Below, one piece after another: positions 35,901-46,692 of a DNA stretch of 64,000 nucleotides; positions within the stretch are counted from its first letter, which is position 1; the number at the start of each line of letters is the position of its first letter. Made by a program: the position numbers and the translations under genes. Source of the stretch: Albifimbria verrucaria (lineage: Eukaryota; Ascomycota; Sordariomycetes; Hypocreales; Stachybotryaceae); NCBI GenBank assembly GCA_020081605.1, contig JAHREC010000045.1, positions 1,922,001 to 1,986,000 on the forward strand, read 5' to 3'. The notes below the pieces were generated by a model. That model worked only from the letters and a program-made list of their open reading frames with translations, made no database searches and was not told where the DNA came from.

Positions 35901-36282
35901 AATAAGGGCGAGATCGTGAAGCGTCTGGTGTCCACATACCACAACCCCGAGGACAGCCTTCGGAGCTGGACCCCAACCCAGGCAAGATTGAGTTTGCTCT
36001 GTGCTTGGGTGACGACTTTACGGACGAGGACATGTTCCGCAGCCTGAACGGGCTGTCGGGCACGGTACTGAACCCCGACCACGTTTTCACGGTGACGGTG
36101 GGCGCAAGCACCAAGGTGACCCTGGCCAAGTGGCATCTGCTGGAGCCGAGGACGTGGTAGAGTGCGTGACGCTGCTGGCGGGTGTGAGCAAGCCCGGCGG
36201 CGCGGGTGTTGAGAGGATGGGTGAGGTGAACCTTGCCGCGCTGAGCACGGTAGAGGGCCAGATCCCCAAGGAGGAGTACTAG
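32986..36282 (+). CDS. Trehalose-6-phosphate phosphatase, TPS2 type (GT20 plus TPP)
   Basis: Converts trehalose-6-phosphate to trehalose, the fungal stress protectant, as part of the cytosolic trehalose synthase complex. The N-terminal half is a GT20-like domain (FTYRKGGDW, KPRRGQSALFDAF, GDIVVIHDYYLMLLPSMLR, RDGMNTTSLEYIV). The C-terminal half is the HAD phosphatase: FMFDYDGTLTPIV with the DxDxT nucleophile, IVWIISGRDQEFL, FSAEHGSF and CLGDDFTDEDMF. All catalytic HAD motifs are present, which favours an active Tps2-type enzyme over the regulatory Tps3/Tsl1 subunit. Introns: 33467-33728 (262 bp, unusually long here) and 35665-35721 (57 bp, donor GTTCGT, branch TGACTAAC). Frame breaks occur near 33315, 33845, 33960, 34380, 34510, 34900, 35965 and 36150. 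ATG 32986 starts MAGNPPGAK; the Ser/Gln-rich N-terminal extension is typical. TAG at 36280-36282. Confidence 0.9.
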
Positions 36283-36764
36283 GTAGCAAAGATGCATTTT
36301 TCACGAAAGTATTTACTTTGATCAGCGTGGTGGAAGGGTATTTCTGGGATAGGCGAGGACTGCGACCAAGGGAGCAGTTATGCCGATGGCTAAGTCACAG
36401 GGGAACTGGTTAGGGAATGTGGATGGAGGTTGGTATTACGGTATTATTGATGGCCAAGGGCCTTGACGAAGTATTCACGATATGCATTATAGACTCAATG
36501 TTAGAGCATGACCAAGGAAGACGTGCTACAGCTGTGAGTGTGCTAGTGTGTTGACTGTAGAAACATTGAAGTAACCAAGTGAAATAAGATATATTGATAT
36601 GAGATGTGTTAGTTAACAATACCATCGTGTGACGGTAAAATGATACGAAGGTGGGCATGCAACTAGACGCATTAGGCATGGAAATGTATCAATAAATTTC
36701 ACGCAATGATTCAGGGTAAGATTCGCAAAGCAATGCAACCAAAGATGCAAGGAAAAATGAGAAA

Positions 36765-36800
<36 letters not shown>

Positions 36801-38449
36801 AAAAACAATGGACCTAATAGGCAGCAAACAGTCATTGTCGTTATGTATGGATTGTATAGTTGTCATTATGTGGTCTACACACTATCAATAAGTGGGTGGT
36901 GGTGAAGGATTTACACGCGACACCAGCAGCCATCAAGATGAATGACACTGCCAAGTCCAGCCTCAGCATCACATGATACCACCAGTGGGAGAGAAAATTG
37001 GAAAAGACGGGTAGGCTAACGTGACACCAGGCTACTGGCCCAAAGAGTACAGTACCGTAAGAACAAGCAATGGGGATCGTCAGACAAGAACCCCAGTCCG
37101 GGTTGACGTCACACCCCCGTGTGCGGCTAATCCACCTCGGCATCGCTTGGCCATGGGACTCAGGGCCCACGATGGGAAGACAAGGGATGTGGAGGGGCTT
37201 GGCGGGAGAGCGTTAGGGAATAACGGGATGCTGAAGAATGGGACTTGGAGAAACAAGGAGAAAGGGAAGAAAAATTTGGTCTTCAATCAACGGATCAACC
37301 GGGTGAGCCAGCTCGGTGCTTCACCGGCGCCGCGAGGCCCAGACGTCATTTTGCGGAGCTGCAGCCCGGCGCGAGTGACGTGAAAGGAAAAAAGGGACGC
37401 GGCCCACTGGCGATTCAGGGACTCTCGGCAGCGTGACCATGAGCCGCGTTGGGTGTGTTGGAACGGTTTCGACAACGGCTGTACCTGTACAGTGGTTGGA
37501 GTTGGTGAGGTATACGGTCAGTCAGTCTGTTGATGTGAGTGAAAGTGCCAGGTTCGTAGTTGGGTGTGAGGACTGGTTCAGGGTCAGCGTTGGTTGATTC
37601 AATACAAGTGTCTTTACCGTCCTTTGTGAACTGCTCATCACTACTGCTTCAGTCTCGAAAACTGCCATACTGCACAGCCATTCACACGTTCTCGAAACAC
37701 TTTCCGCTCGATCCCATGTCGACGCATGTCTCTTCAACATAGACCCCTGTCGTTCCAGGTTCGCAATCGCGGGAACAAGCCAGCCAAAGACGTTGTGGCG
37801 CACACTCGACTCAGCCCGGGCCACGCGACGTCATGGTTCCCGCATCGCTGAAAAAGATGGAAGTCTTTGGAGAATAGTCGTGTCTGCTCCACCCAACTGT
37901 CAGCATCGGAAACAATCCCGTCGGTATTTTGCTTCCCCCAGAGTAGGGCCGATTTCTCGATGTGAGGAGATAGAATACCGCCTCCACCTGTGTTGGTTTT
38001 AATCCACTTGATTTGTAAAAACACATCTGGGGACTAAGTGAAAAAAAGAAGGGAATTTTACGGGGGAGTTGTGGGAGATTGAGCGCGTGGTGTTGGTGGA
38101 GCGTCCGGAGCACACCGACAACCCCGGGCATCGACGCACAACGTCATACATGCTGGAGAAACCTGGGGAGGGAGCCCTGGCACCAGGGATGGCCTACAGT
38201 GACGGAGGGTTAGGTCATGCATTTTACCATGGACGTTCTGGAAGCGGGATCAACATCGCGAGAGGTATATCTAAACCGGTGCCCTCTTCCAACGGCCTGG
38301 TTCTGTTCCTGGATAGTCAACGACCCTTGAGTGGGAACAGCAGAGACACTCTTCGCCTACTTCACTACTATTTTATATCACTTTGAGACTCTATCACACA
38401 CTTGTTTCTGCTGTCTCTCCCGCCTTAACACCTTTTTCCGAACGTCAAG
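36283..38449. other. Intergenic, promoter of the hexose transporter
   Basis: No gene is supported in these 2.2 kb. A tetranucleotide repeat is listed separately. The last 400 bp carry scattered CTGGGG-type sites, of the kind bound by the glucose repressor CreA, and a CT-rich stretch just before the ATG; both are only suggestive. Confidence 0.45.
36766..36802. repeat. (GAAA)n microsatellite
   Basis: About nine perfect GAAA units on the plus strand, in intergenic DNA between the trehalose gene and the transporter. Confidence 0.85.
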
Positions 38450-40320
38450 ATGAAGAAGAACGGCCTCATGACGGTCCGCTTCGACCACTTGGACCACAGC
38501 TCCGAGAAGAACGCACCCAGAGATGGCGTCCAGAATGGCGCCCAGAGCAACCCGTTTTCTGGGACTACTCGCCCCTGCCGAGAGTCACAATGAGGTCCTT
38601 TGCCATGGGTATTTTGGTATCCATGGGTGGATTGATGTAAGTTTATTCCTCCTTGTTGGGGGAGGTAGCTCCCGCCTCCTCCCGTGTAAGTGGGACTGCT
38701 AAGCTCACAAACTGCTAGCTTCGGTTACGATACCGGTCAGATCTCTGGATTCCTGGAAATGCCCGATTTCCTCGACCGCTTTGGTCAGGACAACCCGGAT
38801 ACGGGAGAGCGCTACTTTAGCACTATTCGCTCCGGTCTTATCGTCGCCTTGCTCTCCATCGGTACGCTGATCGGTGCCCTCGTGGCCGCGCCGCTCGCCG
38901 ACGCCATCGGCCGCCGCATCTCCATCTCGGTCTGGTGCGTTATCACCTCTATCGGCTTCCTCATTCAGATCGCCGCCATCGATGCCTGGTACCAGGTTAT
39001 GATTGGTCGTCTGGTCGCCGGTCTGGGTGTCGGTGCCCTCAGCTTGCTGGTGCCCATGTACCAGGCTGAGACGGCGCCAGCATGGATCCGCGGTGCCATG
39101 GTTTGCGCATACCAGCTTTTCATCACTCTGGGCATCTTCCTCGCCGCCTGCTTCAACTACGCCACCGTCACCGATCACCGCAACTCGTCCGCCTCGTGGC
39201 GCATTGTCATCGGCCTGGGCTGGCTGTGGACCTTGATCCTCGGCGTCGGCATCCTGCTGTTCCCGGAGACACCTCGTTACGACTTCCAGCACGGCCGTGC
39301 CGAGCGCGCCGAGAAGACCCTGTGCCGCGTCTATGGCGCGAGCCCGAACCACTACGCCATCCGCTCCCAGGTCCAGGAGATCCAGTCCAAGCTTGAGGCT
39401 GAGCGTGCCATCATGGCCCAGAACACGCGCACCCAGGAGTTTTTCAGCATGTTCACCGCCCCGCGCATGGCTTACCGTATCCTGCTCGGCATGGTCCTGC
39501 AGATGTTCCAGCAACTGTCCGGTGCCAACTACTTCCTCTACTACGGTGTCACCATCTTCTCCACCGTCGGTATCGACCCCTTCATCACTCAGATTATTCT
39601 CAACACCATCAACTTCGTCGCTACCTTCCCCGGTCTGTACATGGTTGAGAAGTTCGGTCGTCGCCGCTCCCTCATCGCCGGTTCTCTGTGGATGTTTGTC
39701 TGCTTCATGATCTTCGCCAGCGTCGGTTACTTCCTCTTCGACTCAGAGAACCCGGACAACCAGTCGAGCGACACCCCGGCATTGTTATGATTGTCTTTGC
39801 GGCGCTTTTCTTCTGTGGTTTCGCTACTACCTGGGGTCCTATGATCTGGGCTATCCAGGCTGAGATCTTCCCTTCGCGATACCGTGCCAAGAGCATGGCG
39901 CTGTCGACGGCCAGCAACTGGATCTGGAACTTCTGCATCGGTTTCTTCACTCCCTTCATCACCAACGACATCAACTTTGCCTTTGGTTACGTCTTTGCTG
40001 GCTGCAACCTCGTCGCCGCCCTTATTGTCTACTTCTTCGTCATTGAGGGACAGGGCCGAACCATTGAGGAGATTGATACCATGTACCTTGAAAAGGTCAC
40101 TCCTTGGAAGAGCTCCAAGTGGGAGCCTCCCAGCCCCGAGGATATGGAGCGCATCCGCCGCGAAGCTGGTGTGAGCCTTGATGCGCCGGCAGGTCACTCC
40201 GGTACTGCTGAGGACATGCGATTGAGCGGTGACACGCACACTGCTGATGAGAACGGTGCGCCGTTGAACGGCCATGCTAAGAAGGAGTCCCGTAATGTGT
40301 CTCACCAAGAGCACGCATAA
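38450..40320 (+). CDS. MFS hexose transporter
   Basis: Twelve-helix plasma-membrane sugar carrier of the fungal monosaccharide transporter family. Motifs: MGILVSMGGLIFGYDTGQIS (helix 1, with the intron inside), DAIGRRISI, RLVAGLGVGALSLLVPMYQ, ETAPAWIRGAMV, FPETPRY, a QQLSGANYFLYYG motif in helix 7, EKFGRRRSLIAG and EIFPSRYRAKSMALST. An 82 bp intron (38637-38718) joins GGLI to FGYDTG. The hydrophilic C-terminal tail of about 80 residues (LEKVTPWKSSKWEPP onward) is shorter than that of Snf3/Rgt2-type glucose sensors. One-base gaps fall at about 38567 (TTRP to LPRVTM, in a run of C) and 39778 (DTP to GIVMIV). Corrected length is about 560 residues. ATG 38450 is the first Met in the leader frame. 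The substrate is probably glucose or a related hexose; affinity cannot be read. Confidence 0.88.
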
Positions 40321-40674
40321 GGGCTGTATGACTACTGCATTTTTCTTTGTATAAATGGCGCATAGATGCCTTTATGAGCTGGTGTTAGGGAGCGACATGT
40401 ACACTATGTATTTGTATTTCATTGTATCATGATCAAGAATGAAAGAATATACCATTACCATAGACATCCTACTCTAGTGAATGCGTAAGGTGACCATTTA
40501 TACTCTTCTTCTTCATACCTAGTAACTCATAAAAAGTAAATAATTGATCTAGGCTGTTTGGTATCGATACTCGCATGAATCATGTTCTGCAATCTAAACA
40601 AATATTTTCTCTCGTTGGCTGGAGTTAACAACTCAGTGTTGACTCTTCTGTCATTATGCTCATGCATGGCGTGT

Positions 40675-42308
40675 TCATCTTCTAGTCCCTTTTCTTGACA
40701 CGAGGAAGCTGAGCCACACCATTGCAACCACGACAATCAGCGACAGAATAATCGGCTGCAGTACCGAGACGCCCTTCGACCCAGCAACTGCACCGACAAT
40801 GAACGGGAACACAGTGCCGCCGGTGCCGCCCAGGGCCATGGCAAATCCGATGGCACTGACGTGGATGCGCTTCGGCAGCAGCTTTGCCGTTACCATGACG
40901 GCACCAGGGAATAACGGGCCGAGGAAGAAGCCGAGGAACGCGACAGCGACGGCGGAGACGATAAACTGCGGCACAAGCCAGAATAGCAGCTGCAAACCAA
41001 CGCAGATGGCCAGGTAGACGGTGATGCAGAGACGCTCGCCGAAGCGCTCGGTGACGAAACCAAGGGATGCGCGGCCGAGGGCCATGCCGGCCCAGAAGCC
41101 AGAGCCTGAGATACCCGATGCGTAGGGGTAGCATTACGGACTCGGAGCATGAAGGTGACAACCCAACCACCAAGAGCGACTGCAGCAGGGGTTAGACAAG
41201 ATTTTCTTTCGCTCTGTGGTTAAGAATAGCGGAACGCACCTTCAACGCCCATATAGGTGAAGAAAAACAAGGCGCAGAGCCATGTGACCTTGGATTTGAG
41301 AGCCTCCCTGGTGCCGGCGCCGGAGTCCTCTCCGCCGTGCATATGCTCAGCACGGTATGCAGCGCCGTTCTTGTGCCAGAAGGTGATGGTCAGTCCAACG
41401 AGTTCGAGCACAGAAAGACCAATCTGGAAATTTCAGTAAGTTAGGCTGATACCTGGGGAGCAATGCGAATAGCTTACCATGACGTAGTAGTAGGTGTACC
41501 ATGGCAGCTCAGCCTTAACGACTAGGGAGGTAGCAATCAGCGGCGCAAACAGGCCACCCAGCGAGTACATGGCGTGCATGATGCCCTGGATGGCGTTGGC
41601 CTTGTCCATGGCGCCAACCCAGGAGCAGAAGGCGGCATCGGTCAGACCGTTGCCGAAACCGCTAAGGGCGTTGCAGACGACGAGCACGGGGTAAGGAGGG
41701 TGAGCGCCCAGGACGGAGTAGGTGATAATATGGCATAAAGGTGCGAGGTAGGCAATGCCGCGTTGACCTAGGAGCATGTGGATGCGGGCGTTGAGGACAG
41801 CGGCAAGTGAGTAGCCAGCAAAGGGTGTGAGGAAGATGAGTGAGATGATGGTGTAGTTGAGGTCATAGTACTCTTCGAGCTGGGTGAGAATTAGTATCTA
41901 CGAATTGAAGAATATGGGCACTGGTAGAGCACATACAGAAGGAATCAGCGCCTGGAGCACGTATTGTCAGCTTCAATCACATTACGCAGGAGCAGCAGAG
42001 GGAAACATACACCAACGGCGCCGTCGTTCATTCCGGCAATGATGAAGCACAGGAACACAAAGCCCAGCCTCGGTACATTCCCGCGCGGGTAGTTCCAGCG
42101 CTCAACCTCGCCATGAGCATCTGGGGGGCGAACCGCTTTCGATGCTGACCTGTTGATCCTTGGTGTCGTCTACAGCGGCGTCGTGCTTGGACGGGAGAGG
42201 ACCCAGGGGACGGCCGCCGCTGCTTGGCTCCCCGGCGGAGTTCAAGCCGTGCAGCTCGATGGGCTCTGCCAGCGCAGGCGGCTGGACCAGAGTGGTTGTC
42301 GTCGCCAT
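40675..42308 (-). CDS. MFS transporter, fucose-permease/Bsc6-like
   Basis: Second major facilitator carrier, convergent with the hexose transporter. Helical pieces include GFVFLCFIIAGMNDGAVG, EEYYDLNYTIISLIFLTPF, VVCNALSGFGNGLTDAAFCS, MHAMYSLGGLFAPLIAT, LCALFFFTYMGVEG and GMALGRASLGFVTERFGER, matching the fungal FHS-type family that includes yeast Bsc6. Introns: 41180-41239, 41424-41477, 41880-41936 and 41952-42010. The last two flank a 15 bp micro-exon (41937-41951) coding ALIPS. One-base frame changes lie near 41125 (in a run of four C) and 42125 (run of six C). The N terminus (MATTTTLVQPPALAEPIELH) is cytosolic and disordered. About 500 residues when joined. The substrate is unknown; family membership alone does not show that it carries fucose. 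Confidence 0.82.
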
Positions 42309-44132
42309 TGCTGGGACGGAGGAGGGATGAGGAATTACAAGAGGGGTTCGGTGTGATGACGATAGGAGATGGAGGTGAGACCAGAGGGTTAGTTCCTTGG
42401 CAGGTAGACAGGGCGTCTCTTATATAGTCTGCAACTTCCGTCACGCAAACACCTTACAGATAAAAGAAGAGCCGGAAACAGACACAATTGACGACAGGGA
42501 GAGCTACAATCCGTCTCCATTTAATAAGAATGGGCTGGAGCCGAGGTGGTGCTTGTTTTAATCGGACTTGAGCCCGGTAGCACGGACCGACATACCCTGG
42601 CCGTTGGCATCTTGGTATAGAGTCATGCTTATTGGGCAATACGTATGGATATACGAGGTGATTGGCAGGGCTGGAGGATATGGTAGGGACGTACCCGCAG
42701 GATGTTCATTTTTATTTCTAGTTTCTCCCTTGATCTCCACGTTGCGATGGCGCTTCGTTGAATCGTCTAGTCGGAATCGGAGCAGAATGTATGGAGAAGC
42801 AACTCCGACCAAGTCCGAGAAACCCGGGCTAGCGCCGTTGAAGATCCGGGGATCTGCCGGGTTTATTGGATCTTGGCTGGCTGTGTTCGAGGTGTTGATG
42901 CACCGGGTGATGAGAGGAGAGGGACAGTATTGCATGTTGCGATGAGATGGGCAGGACAAATATGTTTCAATATTGAGATTACATTGGTATCTGAGGACGC
43001 AATGGGAAACATAAGCTATGTATGCTATCATGTTCGTCTGATAGGATTGTCTGTTACTCTAGCAAGAGCCTACCCTACACATGAATATCAACTCTGTTGG
43101 GGCACCAAGTAAATTCATGACGTGAAGAACGCTGGAGTTCTTTATGATGGATTTATTTATGCACTTACTTTTCTTCATAAAGCTGGTTCTAAGTTTCTGG
43201 TCTCACATAAATCTCAAGAGTTGTTTTACACGTTGTGAATTGGCACTTGATGCAAACAAGTCATTCACTTCCAGACCCACCAATCTTTGTCCCATCTACC
43301 AAGTGTTTAGACTCACCGTTGTTGGACCATTGTTTATCAAAATATGCCCGTCATTTTCTCGATGAGATCCACTGCATATACGGAGGTTTGGATCTTATTA
43401 GAAACAAGCATTCCAGGTTGAGCTCGGACAACAGGTACATTTCTCCGGCTTGGAGAAAGGTGGGTTACGGACTCGGAGGTGGAGATCTGATCACGTCAGT
43501 GCGATAAATCGGACTCGGAGAAAAGTGATGACAGACCATTTGTTCCAGGCGGTCACGACGGAGTGAGAAAAAAGAAGAACAATTATATTTATTATTCCCA
43601 ATTGCAGTAATAGGGAACTAACAAGGGTGGAAAATGACCGGCAAATCAAGAATTGTAGAATGCCCAATTTTACTTACCATTCCGGCTCCCTTTCTTCACC
43701 CACAGTCTCTTGGCCATTACTAGCGTGTCCTTAAACTGGGCTACTGAATGCAAGCAAGCCTTTATACCGTCACTAGCACTGACCAGCCCTGGTGACGGGA
43801 AAATGCCTTAGATGGGCACCTGAGCCTCATACATAACCCCTGATTCGACGCCAATAGCGCGACCGACATTAGCCTGGTCATTCAAGGCCAATTCACGATG
43901 CTACAGGCCAACCAATCTTCGCCTCAGTTTAAAAATAGATATCTGCACTTGAAACGGTCTTGCCTGATCTTTGGTCGACAACTTGGCAATTTTCAGAGTG
44001 GAAACTAGCGTAAGGGGAACCCTCCACTCCACGATGGGTCACTCGCCCACCGACCGAGCCCTTCACACAAATGAACCATCGCGACTAAAAAAAAATCGCC
44101 AAAATCAGAAACTGCCCAAGGGCAAAAAGAAC
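42309..44132. other. Intergenic upstream of the Bsc6-like gene
   Basis: No gene is supported. The longest frame (minus, 42558-43031) lacks a motif and a clear start. Two copies of CGGACTCGG, a CGG-N3-CGG direct repeat, occur at 43468-43476 and 43510-43518. Confidence 0.45.
44087..44095 (-). terminator. Pol III terminator of tRNA-Pro
   Basis: A run of nine T on the minus strand begins about 37 bases after the tRNA 3' end. It is the first long T run and the likely polymerase III stop. Confidence 0.5.
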
Positions 44133-44223
44133 GGGTCTGGCCGGGGATTGAACCCGGGACCTCTCGCAAATCGTGCTTCGGGTGTTGCCCTAAGCGAGAA
44201 TCATACCACTAGACCACCAGACC
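44133..44223 (-). tRNA. tRNA-Pro (anticodon AGG), intron-containing
   Basis: Cloverleaf by hand. The acceptor GGTCTGG pairs with CCAGACC, discriminator C. The D arm is GTGGTCTAGTGGTATGAT. The anticodon stem CTCGC pairs with GCGAG, and the mature loop TTAGGGT has anticodon AGG at 44191-44189. The T arm CCGGG-TTCAATC-CCCGG has an intact stem. A 19 nt intron (CAACACCCGAAGCACGATT) follows position 37. Confidence 0.92.
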
Positions 44224-46692
44224 GTGTTGGTTGTGATCCTGCTGGATCGATGTTTGGGGGCGAGTTGATTCAGCTTGTAGAGGCATGTGTGGAGCAGGGT
44301 TACTGACCAGATGCCTTGTCGGCCAATGATATCTAGCATCGGGATTGTGAGATGCTACGGTTGTAGCAGTGTAGATTCAATGATCAGATATTGCAGTTGA
44401 ATGTTCAAGATGGGACCTTCGGAATCGAGTTGATCGATACAATCCAGCTGCATATCAATGGATACAATCAGCTACTAATTCATATTTCCGAGACGCCAAT
44501 TAACTCGGTTGCCTATTTGGTCTTCACATTGAACATGGCCCATTTCCCTACAGTATGCATAGCATCACTGCTGGCTAGTCTAATGGAGACTACGTGCGGT
44601 AAATATAGCGTCGTTATGGGCTTGGAGAATTTGTCTTGACGATATGAGTCTCTCCAAGGATTTGGGATTTACACTATTTTGAAGTACAGCCCGTCATGTT
44701 TTTGCCGTTCAATCAGATCGACCGACACTGCAGGGAAAATGTGTTCAAACCAATTCAATACGTTACTTGTCAAAGCCCCTGCGTATAGTTTAGGGGCTCT
44801 CATATTGCTGCTTCAATAAGGCGCCCCTTTTGGAGTCAATTTTGCCTTTGCAGCATTTTCTAGACCACACTCGTCGGGTGTTTTTACAAACCGTTCCTGT
44901 CGACGTGACCTAAAAGATTGATAATGGATACTATTTGTACATGATCCTGTAACTATGATCAAGAAGACCAGTGGAATTACCAGAACCATCTCTTGCAATG
45001 CTCTCTCCACTTCACCTCAAGGCCAGCGCCACCCTATGGACCGAGAGGTTAGCCGATTCTATTGAAAGACAATCGCAAGATGCCAAGGCAGACTACCTTT
45101 AGAAATGCCAGCCTATTTACCTGCCTCGGTGGCGTTCTTTGAATGCTTTGGAGGGTGGTAAGCTTTAATTTTGGCAGCTGTTTTTCTAATAACAGACAAA
45201 TTGTGCCCACCAACAGGCCTCATGCATGTCAGCCCCGAGTGGTCCGTTATTCATCTTAAGTCCAAGTCGCCTTTTCAGGAGGTACACGGTTTCTAGATGC
45301 CTCATAGTTTCTATTCGTTGCTTCCTTCCTTGGCTCTTGTCAGAAGTCGGATGTTGCCAGTACGGGAAAGTCACCTCAATACAACATCGGCAGCGCGCCA
45401 GATAAGTCTAGCATGAAACTTCTGACCATCATTGTTGATGCTGAATATTAGTTGGATATTCATTATGTAGCATACGACCTGCTAACAATCGGACTTGATA
45501 GCTTCAAGGCGGGCAAAGGACATTACCGAAATGCTCCTGGGCATGGATAGTGTCTTGTAGATCAGTTGCCTAGGTTTCGGCATGGTATAGTTCTGGAAAT
45601 TAAGGGAATGCTAGGTATGTGGGACCATGATATCCAGAGTGTTACACGGTACACATCGTCATGGGGAGCGATAGCAGCCTGATTTGTTTGTCTTCACCAT
45701 GCACCCTGGCTTAGGGATGACAGGTACTTAATACGGGGTCTGCAGATGTGGTATGATGCAGGGACATGATGAATCTGCATGATGAGGGTTCCGATAGCAC
45801 GCCCTGCTCCTGATGTGGCTTTTCGGCATCCATCTGCAACCTTTCGTCACTTACACGCCAGCTGTCTAGTCTGGGCAAAACTGTGGTTGTTATTCATCAC
45901 GACAAATACCCAGTGTGGGCAAAACTAGCGAGAGGCGAGCGATTTACGTAGATTACCCACAACGTACAGCTATGGCGCATTTCAATCCCCTTTCTCGCTT
46001 TTTTGGCAACTTCTCATATGTTGTGTTGGACGTCGTCAAGTTGGAGCATAAGCAAGGGATGGGCGACGCCTCATGTGGCTGGTGGGCCTCGGACTCAACC
46101 TCGGACTCTGTTCTATGTTCGGACCAATTCCTTCGCTTTCAACTTGGCTAGCAGAAAATACTACTTCGCTCTCCAACGAGCCGCATTGACCAACAGGGTC
46201 TGAAACTGGGGCCAAGTCGATCCAAAATGGGCCCAGTTCAGCCCTGCTGACATTTCCCAATAGGTCTTGTCCCGAAGATGCTTTAATGAGTGGATTATGG
46301 CCTTCTGATTGGCCGACTCGGACTCTAATTGCCCACTTTGCGAGGCACAGGGGTTTAGGAAGGATCTGTCTGGAATGTTATTCCAGAAACTGCAGTGGAT
46401 TGTAAGGTTCTCTAGTTACTCCTTGTACGTCTATGTGCTGAGCATGGCTTAGTTGATGGGCAGAAGAAGGATCCGGCAAGGAGATGCGAGGGTTAGTCTA
46501 GAAAGAGGACCGCAGGATGGCGAGCCTTGATCCGACTGCAAGGGAGGCATAGACCTGGGTACCTCGAGATGGGAACTTATATATGGCCACACCTATGCTT
46601 CTCTACTCTAATCATCTGGGTCATTACTCTTCATTCTCTTCTCATTCTTTTCTTGAGTTGTAACTTTTTCATTCTCTTGTACAGTCGTGAAA
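44224..46692. other. Gene-poor, AT-richer stretch
   Basis: About 2.5 kb without a gene I can support. Base composition is more AT-rich than around the primary-metabolism genes. No terminal repeats, transposase or reverse-transcriptase motifs were seen. CT-rich sequence at 46600-46680 is the promoter of the next gene. Confidence 0.45.
44813..44989 (-). CDS. Possible very small secreted protein
   Basis: A 58-codon frame starting at ATG 44989 begins MVLVIPLVFLIIVTGSC, which looks like a signal peptide or a membrane anchor, followed by a basic segment and one further cysteine. There is no intron and no family resemblance, and the surroundings look non-coding. It may be chance. Confidence 0.2.
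   Translation of the reverse strand: MVLVIPLVFLIIVTGSCTNSIHYQSFRSRRQERFVKTPDECGLENAAKAKLTPKGAPY

Noticed and set aside
38705..39514. 269-codon minus-strand frame opposite the hexose transporter
   Set aside because: It is an antisense shadow of a strongly biased coding sequence.
42558..43031. 157-codon minus-strand frame
   Set aside because: Mixed composition, no recognisable domain and no convincing start context.
44224..46692. Transposon remnant next to tRNA-Pro
   Set aside because: tRNA neighbourhoods are common insertion sites, but I found no terminal repeats, target duplications or polymerase/transposase motifs.
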